64,000 nt of DNA from JACVRW01 sp963814095 (GCA_963814095.1 CAWFBT010000023.1:62001-126000); one strand, 5' to 3'; positions 53,592 through 62,388 are shown, counted from the first letter of the stretch. The notes: generated from the letters alone by a model not told the origin. Program-made: numbers and translations.

Positions 53592-54520
53592 GCCGGAGCA
53601 GGCTCCTTGGCCGCGTCCGCGTAGACCTTCACGAAGCGCAGGTAGTTGTCCGCGATCTGCTGCGCCGCGGCCTCGCGTTCGATGCTGCCGTCGAGGAACC
53701 CCTTGAGCGCGTCCCACCAGATGCTGCGTCCGATCGCGAAGCCCGCGTAGCCCGCCACCGGCGCCCCGGCGCGCAGCCACTCGTCGACCTTGTCGTCGTC
53801 CGCGCCACGCCCGAGCACGACGCAGATCACGCCGTCGCGGCCGTCGCGGCGGGCCGTGCGGGCGATCGCGTCACAGTCCTCCGAGCTGTCGACGCCCTCG
53901 ATCTTCCAGATGTCGGGCTCGACGCCGTTGTCCTGGAACTCGATGATGGTGCGCCGCATCAGCTCCGGGCGGAGCTCGGCGTCGTAGCGGTCGGCGTCGC
54001 CGCCCACCTGCTCGAGCTGGGCGTCCTCGGCCGGCACAAGCAGCTCGAAGAGATACTTGCGGCCGTTGTCGTGGAGCCAGTTGCCGAGCCGGGCGAGCCG
54101 CTCGGTCTGCCGAGCGTTCAGCTCGGGGTCGCCGTCCGGGTTGTAGCGGACGAGCACCTTCGAGAAGTCGGGGTCGAACTGCTCGATGTGGGCGCCGAAG
54201 TCGTCGCCGTACTGGAAGTCGAACTCATCCTGGCCTGACTTCTCGACCGGCATCGACAGCAGCAGGCCGCTCTCCTTCGCCTCCTGGGGGATCCGGGTCG
54301 GCGCGCCGAACTGCTCGTCGACGAGCACGCCCGTGACCCCGGCCTCGGCGCCCTGCTCGGTCGCCCTCCGGACGCCCTCGTAGATCAGGTGCTTGGCGTC
54401 CGCGATCTTCTCCGTCTCCTCGGGAGTCGGGTCGCCTTCGATTCCGAACATCTTCTTCTGAAACGACCCGCGGTGGTCGAACGCGAGGATGTAGAGCATG
54501 CCGTCGTAGCCGAGTGCCAT
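53588..54520 (-). CDS. DUF2090-type TIM-barrel aldolase-like protein (IolC C-terminal family)
   Basis: 310 residues: MLYILAFDHRGSFQKKMFGI is the typical start; GVLVDEQFGAPTRI, KVLVRYNPDGD, LFELLVPAED, IIEFQDNGVEPDIWKIEGV and AGYAGFAIGRSIWWDALKGF follow. This is the DUF2090 domain fused to IolC kinases in some bacteria, where it acts as a 2-deoxy-5-keto-gluconate-6-phosphate aldolase-like part. As a stand-alone protein its substrate is unclear. AGGAGAACCG precedes ATG 54520. Confidence 0.85.
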   Translation of the reverse strand: MALGYDGMLYILAFDHRGSFQKKMFGIEGDPTPEETEKIADAKHLIYEGVRRATEQGAEAGVTGVLVDEQFGAPTRIPQEAKESGLLLSMPVEKSGQDEFDFQYGDDFGAHIEQFDPDFSKVLVRYNPDGDPELNARQTERLARLGNWLHDNGRKYLFELLVPAEDAQLEQVGGDADRYDAELRPELMRRTIIEFQDNGVEPDIWKIEGVDSSEDCDAIARTARRDGRDGVICVVLGRGADDDKVDEWLRAGAPVAGYAGFAIGRSIWWDALKGFLDGSIEREAAAQQIADNYLRFVKVYADAAKEPAPA

Positions 54521-54592
54521 CGGTTCTCCTTCGTATCGGACAACCCGCTTTATACCCCGTTTGCCGCCGAGTGCTCCGGTTACGATGGCTGG

Positions 54593-55729
54593 GTGGAGCA
54601 CCGTTTCACGGGCCCCTCCTACTCCCTTGGGATCGAGGAGGAGCTCATGATCGTCAACGACGAGACGCTTGACCTCTCCAGTTCGATCGAGGCTCTCCTC
54701 GAGGACCTCGACGGCGTGACGACCGAGGGCGAGGTCAAGCCCGAGCTGATGGAGTCGGTCTGCGAGATCGCGACGACCCCCGTGCGCAACACAGCCGAGG
54801 CCGGGGCCCAGCTGCGCGCCCTGCGCCGCACCGTCCAGCAGGTGGCACAGCAGCGCGGCCTCTCGATCGGGTCGTCCGGCACGCACCCGTTCGCGCTCTG
54901 GGAGAACCAGCGCGTCGTCGCCCGCTCGCGCTACCGCGACCTGATCTCGGGCCTCCAGTTCGTGGCGCGCCAGGAGATCATCTTCGGCATCCACGTGCAC
55001 GTGGGCCTCGACGACCCCGACAAGGCAATCCACGTGACGAACGGCATGCGCGTGCACGTGCCGCTGCTGCTCGCGCTGTCGGCCAACTCGCCCTTCTGGC
55101 GCGGCGACCCCACCGGGCTCGACTCCGCCCGCACCCCGATCTTCCGCACCTTCCCGCGCGTCGGGATCCCGCCCCGCTACGACGACTTCGCCGACTGGGC
55201 GCGCCGCATCGAGTTCATGATGAGCTCGAAGGTGATCGGCGACTACACGTACCTGTGGTACGACGTCCGCCCGCACCCGAACTTCGGCACCGTCGAGGTG
55301 CGTTGCATGGACTCGCAGACGCGCGTGGAGCACACGCTCGCCATCGCGGCGCTGATCCAGGCGATGGTCAAGGAGCTCGCGGAGCACTTCGAGGCGGGCA
55401 AGGAGCTGTCGCGCTACCCCTACGAGATGCTCGACGAGAACAAGTGGCTGGCGGCTCGTCACGGCCTCGCGGGATCGCTGGTCGACCTGCCCGACAGAAG
55501 CCGGGTTCCCGTTCCCGAACTGGCGCGGCGGCTGATCGCGCGACTGCGGCCACACGCCGAGGAGCTCGGCTCTGCCGCCGAGTTCGATTGGCTCGACGAC
55601 CTGCTCGAGAAGGGCAACGGGGCGTCTCGCCAGGTGGTCGTCTACGAGGCAAATCACGACCTGCGCGAGGTGGTGCGGGAGATACTCGACGCCACTGTGC
55701 CCGAGACGGCCGAGGCTCCGAGCGAGTAG
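54593..55729 (+). CDS. Carboxylate-amine ligase (YbdK / glutamate-cysteine ligase type 2 family)
   Basis: 378 residues. SYSLGIEEELMIVNDETLDL is the metal and substrate entry of the GCS2 family. VKPELMESVCEIATTPVRN, SSGTHPFALWENQ, FGIHVHVGLDD and FGTVEVRCMDSQTRVEHTLA follow. In actinobacteria such enzymes make gamma-glutamyl-cysteine or related amides. GTG 54593 gives the canonical start VEHRFTGPSYSLG. Divergent from the aldolase-like gene. Confidence 0.9.
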   Translation: MEHRFTGPSYSLGIEEELMIVNDETLDLSSSIEALLEDLDGVTTEGEVKPELMESVCEIATTPVRNTAEAGAQLRALRRTVQQVAQQRGLSIGSSGTHPFALWENQRVVARSRYRDLISGLQFVARQEIIFGIHVHVGLDDPDKAIHVTNGMRVHVPLLLALSANSPFWRGDPTGLDSARTPIFRTFPRVGIPPRYDDFADWARRIEFMMSSKVIGDYTYLWYDVRPHPNFGTVEVRCMDSQTRVEHTLAIAALIQAMVKELAEHFEAGKELSRYPYEMLDENKWLAARHGLAGSLVDLPDRSRVPVPELARRLIARLRPHAEELGSAAEFDWLDDLLEKGNGASRQVVVYEANHDLREVVREILDATVPETAEAPSE

Positions 55730-55758
55730 CCATTTCCGGCCGGGTACTCTGAGGGGGC

Positions 55759-56538
55759 GTGTCGCAGCCCGACCTCTTCGTAGTCTGCAAGAACTGCGGG
55801 TCCGAGGTGAGCCCGTACATCACCGAGTGCCCGTACTGCGGGCAGCGGATCCGCAAGCGCGCCCCCAAGCTCGACCGCACTGGCGGCGAGCCGCAGCCGA
55901 AGCGCAGGGGGCGGGCGAAGCTGCCGCGGCTGCGCGCCGAGGAGATCGCGGGCATCGCGCCCGACACCCGGCCGTACGCGACCTTCGGCCTGCTCCTGGT
56001 CTGCGTCGCCCTGCTGCTCGTCTGGGCCGCGGACCCGAACTTCGAGTGGTACCTCCTGGTGCCGGTGCAGGACGAGGTCTGGCGCTGGTTCGCCGCGCCC
56101 TTCCTTCACAGCGACCAGCTCGGTTACGCGTTCGTGGCGCTCGTGCCCGTCGCCATCTTCGGAACGTTGCTGGAGCGCCGCTTCGGGCCCCTCGTTCCCG
56201 TGCTCGCGTTCGTGCTCTGCGGCGCCGCGGGCGCTGCGCTCGCGGTGACGCTCGAGACGCCGCCGCTATTCGAGGACCCCCCGTTCTTCACGGTGTTCGG
56301 CGCGAACGGCGCCGCCCTGGGGATGCTGTGCGCCTGGCTCGTCGACGACCGCCTCGCGGCGCGTCGCGGCGACGACCGCGAGAACGACCTGCTCGGCGTG
56401 TACGTGATCGCGATCGTGCTCGTGCTGCTCTCGCTCACCACCGAGGAGGCCAACATCGCGTCCGCGGTCGGTGGCGCCGCCGTCGGCGCGCTGCTCGGGC
56501 TCGTGCTGCGGCTGTTCACTCGAAAGAGCGCCTACTGA
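55759..56538 (+). CDS. Rhomboid-fold pseudoprotease with N-terminal zinc ribbon
   Basis: 259 residues. Residues 10-27 form a zinc ribbon (CKNC...CPYC). Six hydrophobic segments follow. WRWFAAPFLHSDQLGYAFVAL (110-128) is a rhomboid loop 1/helix 2 match and VFGANGAALGMLCAWL the serine-helix, but the catalytic GxSG serine is Asn183 (GANG). The AHxxG histidine site reads ASAVGGAAVG, so the His is missing too. It should be inactive (pseudo-rhomboid), perhaps a client-binding chaperone. Confidence 0.85.
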   Translation: MSQPDLFVVCKNCGSEVSPYITECPYCGQRIRKRAPKLDRTGGEPQPKRRGRAKLPRLRAEEIAGIAPDTRPYATFGLLLVCVALLLVWAADPNFEWYLLVPVQDEVWRWFAAPFLHSDQLGYAFVALVPVAIFGTLLERRFGPLVPVLAFVLCGAAGAALAVTLETPPLFEDPPFFTVFGANGAALGMLCAWLVDDRLAARRGDDRENDLLGVYVIAIVLVLLSLTTEEANIASAVGGAAVGALLGLVLRLFTRKSAY

Positions 56539-56546
56539 CCGATCCG

Positions 56547-56894
56547 ATGTTCTCGGACGAGCAGCTCGACGCGGCCGTCCGTGCGCTGTCCGAGCCGGGG
56601 CGCTTCCAGGGCGCCGAGCGGCTGGTTGCCGCGGCCGCGCCCCAGCTACAGCGCATCCTGGGCGAGGCGCTCGACGAGGGCGGCTGGTTCGGCGACGCGC
56701 ATGCGTCGCAGGTCCGGCAGGCCGTCCGCGAGCCCGACGAGGTGGCGCGCGCGGAGCGGATCGAGGAGCTGATCGCCGAGGAGACCCGCATGGGCATGCT
56801 GATCGGCGTGGCGGTGGGATGGGAGCTTGCCCGGGAATTGGGAACTATGCCGGGCGAGGACAACGACGAACCCGAGACTTCCGGAGGAACCTGA
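56547..56894 (+). CDS. Hypothetical helical protein
   Basis: 115 residues: MFSDEQLDAAVRALSEPGRF, helical VAAAAPQLQRILGEALDEGGWF, then AERIEELIAEETRMGMLIGVAVGWELARELG. No membrane helix is certain. The reading is regular and starts 8 bp after the rhomboid-like gene. It is followed closely by the UPF0173 hydrolase, so it is part of an operon. Function unknown. Confidence 0.7.
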   Translation: MFSDEQLDAAVRALSEPGRFQGAERLVAAAAPQLQRILGEALDEGGWFGDAHASQVRQAVREPDEVARAERIEELIAEETRMGMLIGVAVGWELARELGTMPGEDNDEPETSGGT

Positions 56895-56896
56895 CC

Positions 56897-57592
56897 GTGG
56901 ACATCCGCTTCCTGGGGCATTCCTGCTTCGAGCTCAGCGACGGCGACACACGCGTGCTCGTCGACCCCTTCCTGACGGGCAACCCGAAGGCGGCCGTGGA
57001 GGCCTCCGAGCTCGAGCCCACCCACATCTTCCTGACGCACGGCCACGCCGATCACTGGGGTGACGTCGTCGACATCGCCAAGCGGACCGGGGCGCAGTGC
57101 GTCGCGATCGCGGAGCTGGCCGGCGAGCTCGGCGATCACGGGGTCGAGAACACCGCGGACCCGAACTTCGGCGGCACCGTCGAGTTCGAGGGCGGCTGGG
57201 TCCGGCTCGTGCCGGCCTGGCACACGTCGACGACCCCCGGCGGCACCGTCAACATCCCGGCAGGGCTCGTCATCAACCTGGGCGGCAAGACCGTCTACCA
57301 CCTCGGCGATACGGGCCTGTTCTCGGATCTGCGCCTGGTCGCCGAGCGCGACGACCTGGACGCTGCGCTCGTCTGCATCGGCGGCCATTACACGATGGAC
57401 CGCCACGACGCCGTGATCGCCTGCGAGTTGATCGCGGCCCGCACCGTGATCCCGTGCCACTACGACACGATGCCTGTGATCGAGACCGACGCGCAGGCGT
57501 TCAAGGCCGACGTCGAGCGGCGCACGGCGGGTGAGGGCCGGCGCCAGACGACCGTCGAGGTGCTCGAGCCGGGCGCCTCGATAAGCATCTAG
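56897..57592 (+). CDS. UPF0173 MBL-fold metal-dependent hydrolase
   Basis: 231 residues. MDIRFLGHSCFELSDGDTRVL (GTG start), VDPFLTGNPKA, HIFLTHGHADHWGDVVDIA (HxHxDH), VPAWHTSTT, YHLGDTGLFSDL, CIGGHYTMDRHDAV and VIPCHYDTMPVIE are the complete series of metal motifs of the UPF0173/YtkL family. Activity is thought to be a general phosphodiesterase or similar; not known. It overlaps the next gene by one base (TAGTG). Confidence 0.92.
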   Translation: MDIRFLGHSCFELSDGDTRVLVDPFLTGNPKAAVEASELEPTHIFLTHGHADHWGDVVDIAKRTGAQCVAIAELAGELGDHGVENTADPNFGGTVEFEGGWVRLVPAWHTSTTPGGTVNIPAGLVINLGGKTVYHLGDTGLFSDLRLVAERDDLDAALVCIGGHYTMDRHDAVIACELIAARTVIPCHYDTMPVIETDAQAFKADVERRTAGEGRRQTTVEVLEPGASISI

Positions 57593-58122
57593 TGCGACTG
57601 GCTGCGGCCGTCCTCGCGGCGCTGCTCCTGCTGGTCGCGGGCTGCGCGGACGACGACGACGATGCGGACACGACGCCGACCGCGCCGGTCGCGACGGAGA
57701 CGACCGAGACCGAGACGACACCCGAGGCCGAGACCGAAACCGAGACGGAGCTGGAGCAGGAGACGGAGGTCGAGACCGAGACGGAGGTCGAGACCGAGAC
57801 CTCTCCCGAGGACCAGCCGGGCGGCGCCGGCGACGAGGAGCCGGCGCGCTCGCTGGCGCTCTTCACGGCGCAGGGCGGGCGCGTCACGCCGCGCGTGGTC
57901 CGCGTTCCGTCGTTCATCTCGGTGCGCGTCGAGCTGCGCGCGCGCGACGACGGCCCCTACATCCTCGAGATCGAGGGCCAGAGGATCGAGGTGGGCGGCC
58001 AGCTCGGCTCCGGGTCGGTCAGCCTCGACGGACTGCGTCCCGGTCGCGCCTATGTCGGCACGCTCAGTGGCAGCGCCGGTGGCCGCGTGCGGGTCGAGGC
58101 GACCGCCGAGCCAGGCCCCTAG
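57592..58122 (+). CDS. Lipoprotein with Thr/Glu-rich stalk
   Basis: 176 residues. The signal peptide ends LLLLVAGC (lipobox, Cys near 18). A Thr/Glu alternating stalk (about 20-80, ETETELEQETEVETETEVETE) leads to a small beta domain (SFISVRVELRARDDGPYIL, GRAYVGTLSGSAGGRVRVEA). The domain resembles cupredoxin-like folds without visible metal ligands. A GTG start is coupled to the hydrolase stop. Confidence 0.75.
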   Translation: MRLAAAVLAALLLLVAGCADDDDDADTTPTAPVATETTETETTPEAETETETELEQETEVETETEVETETSPEDQPGGAGDEEPARSLALFTAQGGRVTPRVVRVPSFISVRVELRARDDGPYILEIEGQRIEVGGQLGSGSVSLDGLRPGRAYVGTLSGSAGGRVRVEATAEPGP

Positions 58123-58151
58123 CCACCTCAGTTGGCCGGCCAGCCAGGTGG
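58123..58151 (+). terminator. Possible terminator hairpin
   Basis: CCACCT...AGGTGG flank a TGGCCGGCCA core directly after the lipoprotein stop. There is no T-run, so it is a weak call. Confidence 0.35.
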
Positions 58152-58202
58152 TCCGTTACGCTGGCGTCAGGGAATCAGCGAGCACCGAGGAGAGAGCACA
58201 CC

Positions 58203-59123
58203 GTGAGCGATTCAGTCACTCAGCGGACCGATCGAGCCGACTTCCAGGCCACCAGCGACCCGGCTGTACTGGAGTCGGCTGACCGCGGCGAGGTGCACCT
58301 GCTCAGCTATTCCGAGCTGTACGAGCTCTGGGAGCGCCAGCAGTGGGCGACCCAGGACATCGACTTCACGCAGGACAGGATCGACTGGCACGAGCGCATC
58401 CCCGAGGAGGAGCGCTTCCAGCGCATGTATGGCCTCTCCTCGTTCTTCATCGGCGAGCAGAAGGTGGCCGAGGAGCTCGGCCCGATGATGCGCGCCGCGC
58501 CGACCGAGGAGATGCGCATCTTCCTCTGCACGCAGATCGCCGACGAGGCGCGACACGTGCGCTTCTTCAACCGCTTCTACGAGGAGGTCGGCGTCCTCGA
58601 GGCGGACACCCTGCACGGCCGGCTCGTCGAGACGAGCGAGCACGTGAACCCGGAGTTCAACGAGCTCTTCGACGAGATGCTGAAGAGCCGTGTGGACCGC
58701 CTCGCGCGAGCGCCCGAGGACCTCGAGGCGCTGGTCGAGGCGGTCACGCTCTACCACATGGTGATCGAGGGCATGCTCGCGCTCACCGGGCAGCACTTCA
58801 TCCTCCAGTACAACGAGGAGGTGGGCACGCTGCCGGGCTTCTGCGAGGGCTTCAACAAGATCGCCCGCGACGAGCACCGGCACGTGGCCTTCGGCGCCAG
58901 CTTCCTGCGCGAGATGGCTCAGGAGGACAGCCGCTATGCCGAGGCGATGACCCGCACGCTCGCCGAGGTGGCTCCGATCGCGGACCGCGTGCTCCAGCCG
59001 AAGTGGTACGTCGAGGGCGAGACGGAGGTCCTCGGCGCGTCCATGGAGGAGACGCGCGCGTTCGCGATGAAGGCGCTCGAGCGCCGCCTGAAGGTCATCG
59101 GCCTGGCGCCGGCGGCCGCCTGA
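58203..59123 (+). CDS. R2-like diiron protein (ribonucleotide reductase small subunit / R2lox-like)
   Basis: 306-residue ferritin-fold protein. A full set of six ligands is visible: Glu85 (IGEQ), Glu115 and His118 (DEARH), Glu189 (VIEG), Glu224 and His227 (DEHRH), matching the spacing of R2. The start (VHLLSYSELYELWERQQWA) and FTQDRIDW resemble R2-like ligand-binding oxidases and R2 proteins. A C-terminal tyrosine tail for R1 docking is not seen and no nrdA is nearby. R2lox-type oxidase is my preferred reading; iron or Mn/Fe content is undetermined. Confidence 0.83.
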   Translation: MSDSVTQRTDRADFQATSDPAVLESADRGEVHLLSYSELYELWERQQWATQDIDFTQDRIDWHERIPEEERFQRMYGLSSFFIGEQKVAEELGPMMRAAPTEEMRIFLCTQIADEARHVRFFNRFYEEVGVLEADTLHGRLVETSEHVNPEFNELFDEMLKSRVDRLARAPEDLEALVEAVTLYHMVIEGMLALTGQHFILQYNEEVGTLPGFCEGFNKIARDEHRHVAFGASFLREMAQEDSRYAEAMTRTLAEVAPIADRVLQPKWYVEGETEVLGASMEETRAFAMKALERRLKVIGLAPAAA

Positions 59124-59126
59124 GCG

Positions 59127-59537
59127 TCAGATCCCGAAGCGCCCCTCGTCGACGAGCTTGACGGCTCGGCGACAGAGCTCGGCGGTCACGTCGAGGTCCA
59201 GGTTGTCGAGCTTCGTGAAGCGCACGCAGCTCTTGCCGACGCTCACCTTGCCGAGCCGGTCGGCGTTCTGCTCCGCGAGATAGCCGCCGTCCTCGGCCGC
59301 GCAGATGTAGAGCGCCACATAGCGTTTCTGGTTCGTCAGGCCGACCACGAACCACTCGTTCTCCTTGCCGCTGGCGAGGCGGTAGCGGTAGGTGCCGTAG
59401 CCGATGAACTTGTTCCACATCTTCACGTCCAGGTCCGGGACCTCGGCGTGGACGCGCTCGTGGACGGCACGGACGGCCGCGCGCCGGTCCTCGGGAAGCG
59501 ACTGGATGTACTTCTCGACCTTGGGATCGACGCTCAT
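59127..59537 (-). CDS. DUF1801-type protein
   Basis: 136 residues: VDPKVEKYIQSLPEDRRAAV is followed by DVKMWNKFIGYGTYRYRLAS, FVVGLTNQKRYVALYICAAE, KVSVGKSCVRFTKLDNLDLD and a C-terminal helix. It matches the DUF1801 (YdhG-like) fold. Its stop is 3 bp from the convergent R2-like gene stop. It follows the csaA-type gene only in orientation reversed order: csaA is downstream of it. Function unknown. Confidence 0.85.
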   Translation of the reverse strand: MSVDPKVEKYIQSLPEDRRAAVRAVHERVHAEVPDLDVKMWNKFIGYGTYRYRLASGKENEWFVVGLTNQKRYVALYICAAEDGGYLAEQNADRLGKVSVGKSCVRFTKLDNLDLDVTAELCRRAVKLVDEGRFGI

Positions 59538-59540
59538 CGC

Positions 59541-59870
59541 TCAGAACATCCGGCCGCCGAGCGGCACGTCTGAGTCCGGCCGCAGCAGAATCACCTGGCC
59601 CTCCTCGTCCGGGACGCCGAGGGTGAGCACCTCGGAGCGCACGGGGCCGATCTGGCGCGGCGGGAAGTTGACGACCGCCACGACGAGGCTGCCCTCGAGC
59701 TGCTCGCGCGTGTAGTTCGTGATCTGTGCGCTCGAGCGCTTCTCGCCGAGCTCGGGGCCGAAGTCGATGCGCAGCTTCCAGGCCGGTTTGCGCGCCTCCG
59801 GGAAGTCCTCGACGCTCGTGATGCGGCCGACGCGGATGTCGACCTTCATGAAGTCCTCGAAGTCGATCAC
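59541..59870 (-). CDS. csaA: tRNA-binding domain protein CsaA
   Basis: 109 residues. The GTG start yields IDFEDFMKVDIRVGRITSVE, which is the standard beginning of CsaA. KPAWKLRIDFG, SSAQITNYTREQLEGSLVVAVVNFPPRQIGP and VILLRPDSDVPLGGRMF complete the OB-fold tRNA-binding domain. It may substitute for the tRNA-binding domain absent from MetG here. The start at 59870 gives the best family fit; an in-frame ATG 18 bp inside is possible. Confidence 0.9.
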   Translation of the reverse strand: MIDFEDFMKVDIRVGRITSVEDFPEARKPAWKLRIDFGPELGEKRSSAQITNYTREQLEGSLVVAVVNFPPRQIGPVRSEVLTLGVPDEEGQVILLRPDSDVPLGGRMF

Positions 59871-59921
59871 GGTCCGGCAGGCTCTCACAGCCAGCGGCCG
59901 TGCGTCGTTAGCGTCGTAGCC

Positions 59922-60824
59922 TTGGCCGTCGAAGCGTCCGCAGCCAGCGAGCCCGCCGCGCCGCCCGCGCGCGCCCCGGTGCTCGCCGTGGTGGCGGCGC
60001 TCGTGACGGTCACCACCTGGGCCTCGGCGTTCATCGGCATCCGCGACGCGGGCGAGCAGATCTCCGCGGGCGCGCTCTCGCTCGGGCGCCTGCTCGTGGG
60101 GAGCGCGGCGCTCGGCCTGATCGTGGCGATCCGCCGCGAGCCGTTGCCGGCGCGCGGCGACCTGCCCCTGATCCTGGTCTGCGGCGTGCTCTGGTTCGGC
60201 GTCTACAACGTCGCGCTGAACGAGGCCGAGCGCCACATCGACGCCGGTACCGCGGCGATGCTCGTCAACGTCGGTCCGATCCTGATCGCGCTGCTCGCCG
60301 GAGTGCTGCTGCACGAAGGCTTCCCGCGCTCGCTCCTGACCGGCTCGGCGATCGCCTTCGGCGGCGCGATCGTGATCGGGCTCGCGACCTCCGACGGCGG
60401 CCTGGCGGCGAGCGGCGGCGCCGCGCTCTGCCTGGTGGCGGCGCTCAGCTACGCGGCCGGCGTCGTCTCCCAGAAGCCGGTGCTGGCGCGCGTGTCGGCG
60501 CTGCAGGTGACGTTCCTGGCCTGCACGATCGGGGCTATCGCATGCCTGCCCTTCGCTCCGACGCTCGTCGACGAGCTCGGCGACGCGAGTGGCTCCGCGA
60601 TCCGCTGGACCGTCTACCTCGGCCTCGTGCCGACGGCGCTTGCCTTCACGACCTGGGCATACGCGCTCTCGCACACGACCGCGGGCCGCATGGGCGCCAC
60701 GACCTACCTCGTGCCACCGCTCGCGATCCTGATGGCCTGGCTGATCCTGGATGAGACGCCACCGGCGCTGGCGATCGCCGGCGGCGGACTGTGCCTGGTG
60801 GGCGTCGTGTTGGCGCGGCGCTAG
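59922..60824 (+). CDS. EamA/DMT-family transporter
   Basis: 300 residues with ten membrane helices in two EamA repeats. The first is LVTVTTWASAFIGIRDA to GVLWFGVYNVALNEAERHID, with TAAMLVNVGPILIALLAGVLL; the second includes AALSYAAGVVSQKPVL, YLGLVPTALAFTTWAYALSH and MGATTYLVPPLAILMAWLIL. Drug/metabolite transporter; substrate unknown. TTG start at 59922. Convergent with the sigma-factor gene. Confidence 0.9.
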   Translation: MAVEASAASEPAAPPARAPVLAVVAALVTVTTWASAFIGIRDAGEQISAGALSLGRLLVGSAALGLIVAIRREPLPARGDLPLILVCGVLWFGVYNVALNEAERHIDAGTAAMLVNVGPILIALLAGVLLHEGFPRSLLTGSAIAFGGAIVIGLATSDGGLAASGGAALCLVAALSYAAGVVSQKPVLARVSALQVTFLACTIGAIACLPFAPTLVDELGDASGSAIRWTVYLGLVPTALAFTTWAYALSHTTAGRMGATTYLVPPLAILMAWLILDETPPALAIAGGGLCLVGVVLARR

Positions 60825-62317
60825 AAGCCCGGCGCGGGCGGCGGCGGCACCACCGGCGACGTGCCGGGCTCGCCGGCCGGCGGCGCGGGCGGCGGCACCG
60901 GCGTCGTGGTCGTGCCTTCGCCGGGCGGCGGAGGCGGCACGATCGGCTCGCCGGGCGCGGGCTCGACGGGCTCGGGCTCCTCCTCGCGCGGCGGCAGGAC
61001 AACCGTCGAGGTGTCCTCCTGCACGGGCGCGGGAGCCGGAACGGGAGCGGGTGCCGGGGCAGGCGCGGGAGCGGCCACGGGGGCAGGCTCCGGCGCGGCG
61101 ACCGGCTCCGGCTTGGGCGGCTCGGCCTTGGCGGGCTCGGGCTTCGGCTCGGAAGCGGCGCGGGCGGGCTTCGTGGCCGGCGGCAGCGTGGGCGCAGCCG
61201 GGGCGGGCGTGACCGGGGCCTGCGCAACCACGGCGGGCGGGGTGGGAGCTACCTGGCGGCCCGTGGCGTGCTTGACCTCGACGGCGCCGGCGGTGACGAT
61301 CACGGCGGCGGCCATTCCGGCGGCAGCCTTCGAGGCGAGGGTGCCGACGCCGGCCGAGACCGCGCCGCCGGCGGTGATCCCGCTTGCTGCGCTGGCGGCG
61401 ACTCCGGCCATTCCGGTGCCGGCCATCCCGGCGCTTCCGCCGGACGCAGCCGCGGCGCCGGCGCCGCCCACGCCGACCTTCGCCACCCACAGCTTCTTGA
61501 GGAACAGGAACGGGACCACCGGGTAGACGGCTGCCAGCGCCTTGGTCGTGGTGCGCAGCTCGCCCTTGAAGATGCGGCAGCGCTCACACACCTTGAGATG
61601 GCGGCGCACCGGCGGCGAGGACTTGGCGAGTCCCTCGGCGACCTGTCCAAGCTCGAGCCGGACCTCCTCGCAGGTCAGGAGGCGCGCCTCGGATGCTTCG
61701 GCGAGCGCCACGCGCGCGCGCACGAGCAAAGACTTGACGCTCGGAACGGTGGTATCCATCGCCTCGGCGATCTGGTCGTACGAGAGCGCGTCGATCTCGC
61801 GCAGGAGCAGCGCCGTGCGCTGGGTCTCGGGCAGCTCCTGGACGTCCGAGACGATGTGGCGGAACTCCTCGCGCTTGTGCACCGTGTCGGCGGTGCTGGT
61901 GCCGCCGTCGCGCTCGAACACGTCCATCGAGTCCTGCCCGGCGGGCTGCGGCCGGCGCAGGTGGTTGAGGCAGCGGTTGCGAGCGATCCGGTAGAGCCAG
62001 GGGCGCGCGTTGATCGGGCGCTCGTCGGCGCAGATGGCGTTGAACGCGGCCGCGAACACCTCCTGGAGCACGTCCTCGGCGTCCTCCTGCGAGCTGAGCA
62101 TGTGGCGGCAGAAGGCGAGCAAGCGCGGCTGGTAGCGCTGCACGAGCGCCTCGAAGGCGCCGTGATGGCCACGCCGAATCAGAGCGACGAGCTTTTCGTC
62201 GCTCTGCAGCCGCAAGAGCGGCGAACGCCCGGCAAGCGTGGGCAAGCCGGCTGAGTGCCTTAGAGCAGAAGCTTCCAAGTGGTGACCCCTACGGGTGGGT
62301 ACCCGCCGCCGAAACAC
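60821..62317 (-). CDS. ECF-like sigma factor with fused zinc-finger, membrane helix and proline-rich tail
   Basis: Up to 498 residues. Region 2 (GAFEALVQRYQPRLLAFCRHM, EDAEDVLQEVFAAAFNAI, RPWLYRIARNRCLNHLRRP) and region 4 (LPETQRTALLLREIDALSYDQIAEAM, PSVKSLLVRARVALAEA) are complete. Then a ZAS-type zinc finger: HLKVCERC with His240, Cys244, Cys247. A Gly/Ala-rich region follows (MAAAVIVTAGAVEV near 332-345), then about 140 residues dominated by Pro/Ala/Glu. This places sigma, a likely anti-sigma zinc module, a membrane anchor and an outside tail in one chain. The GTG at 62317 is the longest start; TTG near 62281 may be the true one. Confidence 0.83.
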   Translation of the reverse strand: MFRRRVPTRRGHHLEASALRHSAGLPTLAGRSPLLRLQSDEKLVALIRRGHHGAFEALVQRYQPRLLAFCRHMLSSQEDAEDVLQEVFAAAFNAICADERPINARPWLYRIARNRCLNHLRRPQPAGQDSMDVFERDGGTSTADTVHKREEFRHIVSDVQELPETQRTALLLREIDALSYDQIAEAMDTTVPSVKSLLVRARVALAEASEARLLTCEEVRLELGQVAEGLAKSSPPVRRHLKVCERCRIFKGELRTTTKALAAVYPVVPFLFLKKLWVAKVGVGGAGAAAASGGSAGMAGTGMAGVAASAASGITAGGAVSAGVGTLASKAAAGMAAAVIVTAGAVEVKHATGRQVAPTPPAVVAQAPVTPAPAAPTLPPATKPARAASEPKPEPAKAEPPKPEPVAAPEPAPVAAPAPAPAPAPVPAPAPVQEDTSTVVLPPREEEPEPVEPAPGEPIVPPPPPGEGTTTTPVPPPAPPAGEPGTSPVVPPPPAPGF

Positions 62318-62388
62318 CGTAGCAATGCGGGAGTTGCGCGACTCGGTCGCGTTACGCTTTCGGCACTCGAGCGAAAGGACCCGCCGCC

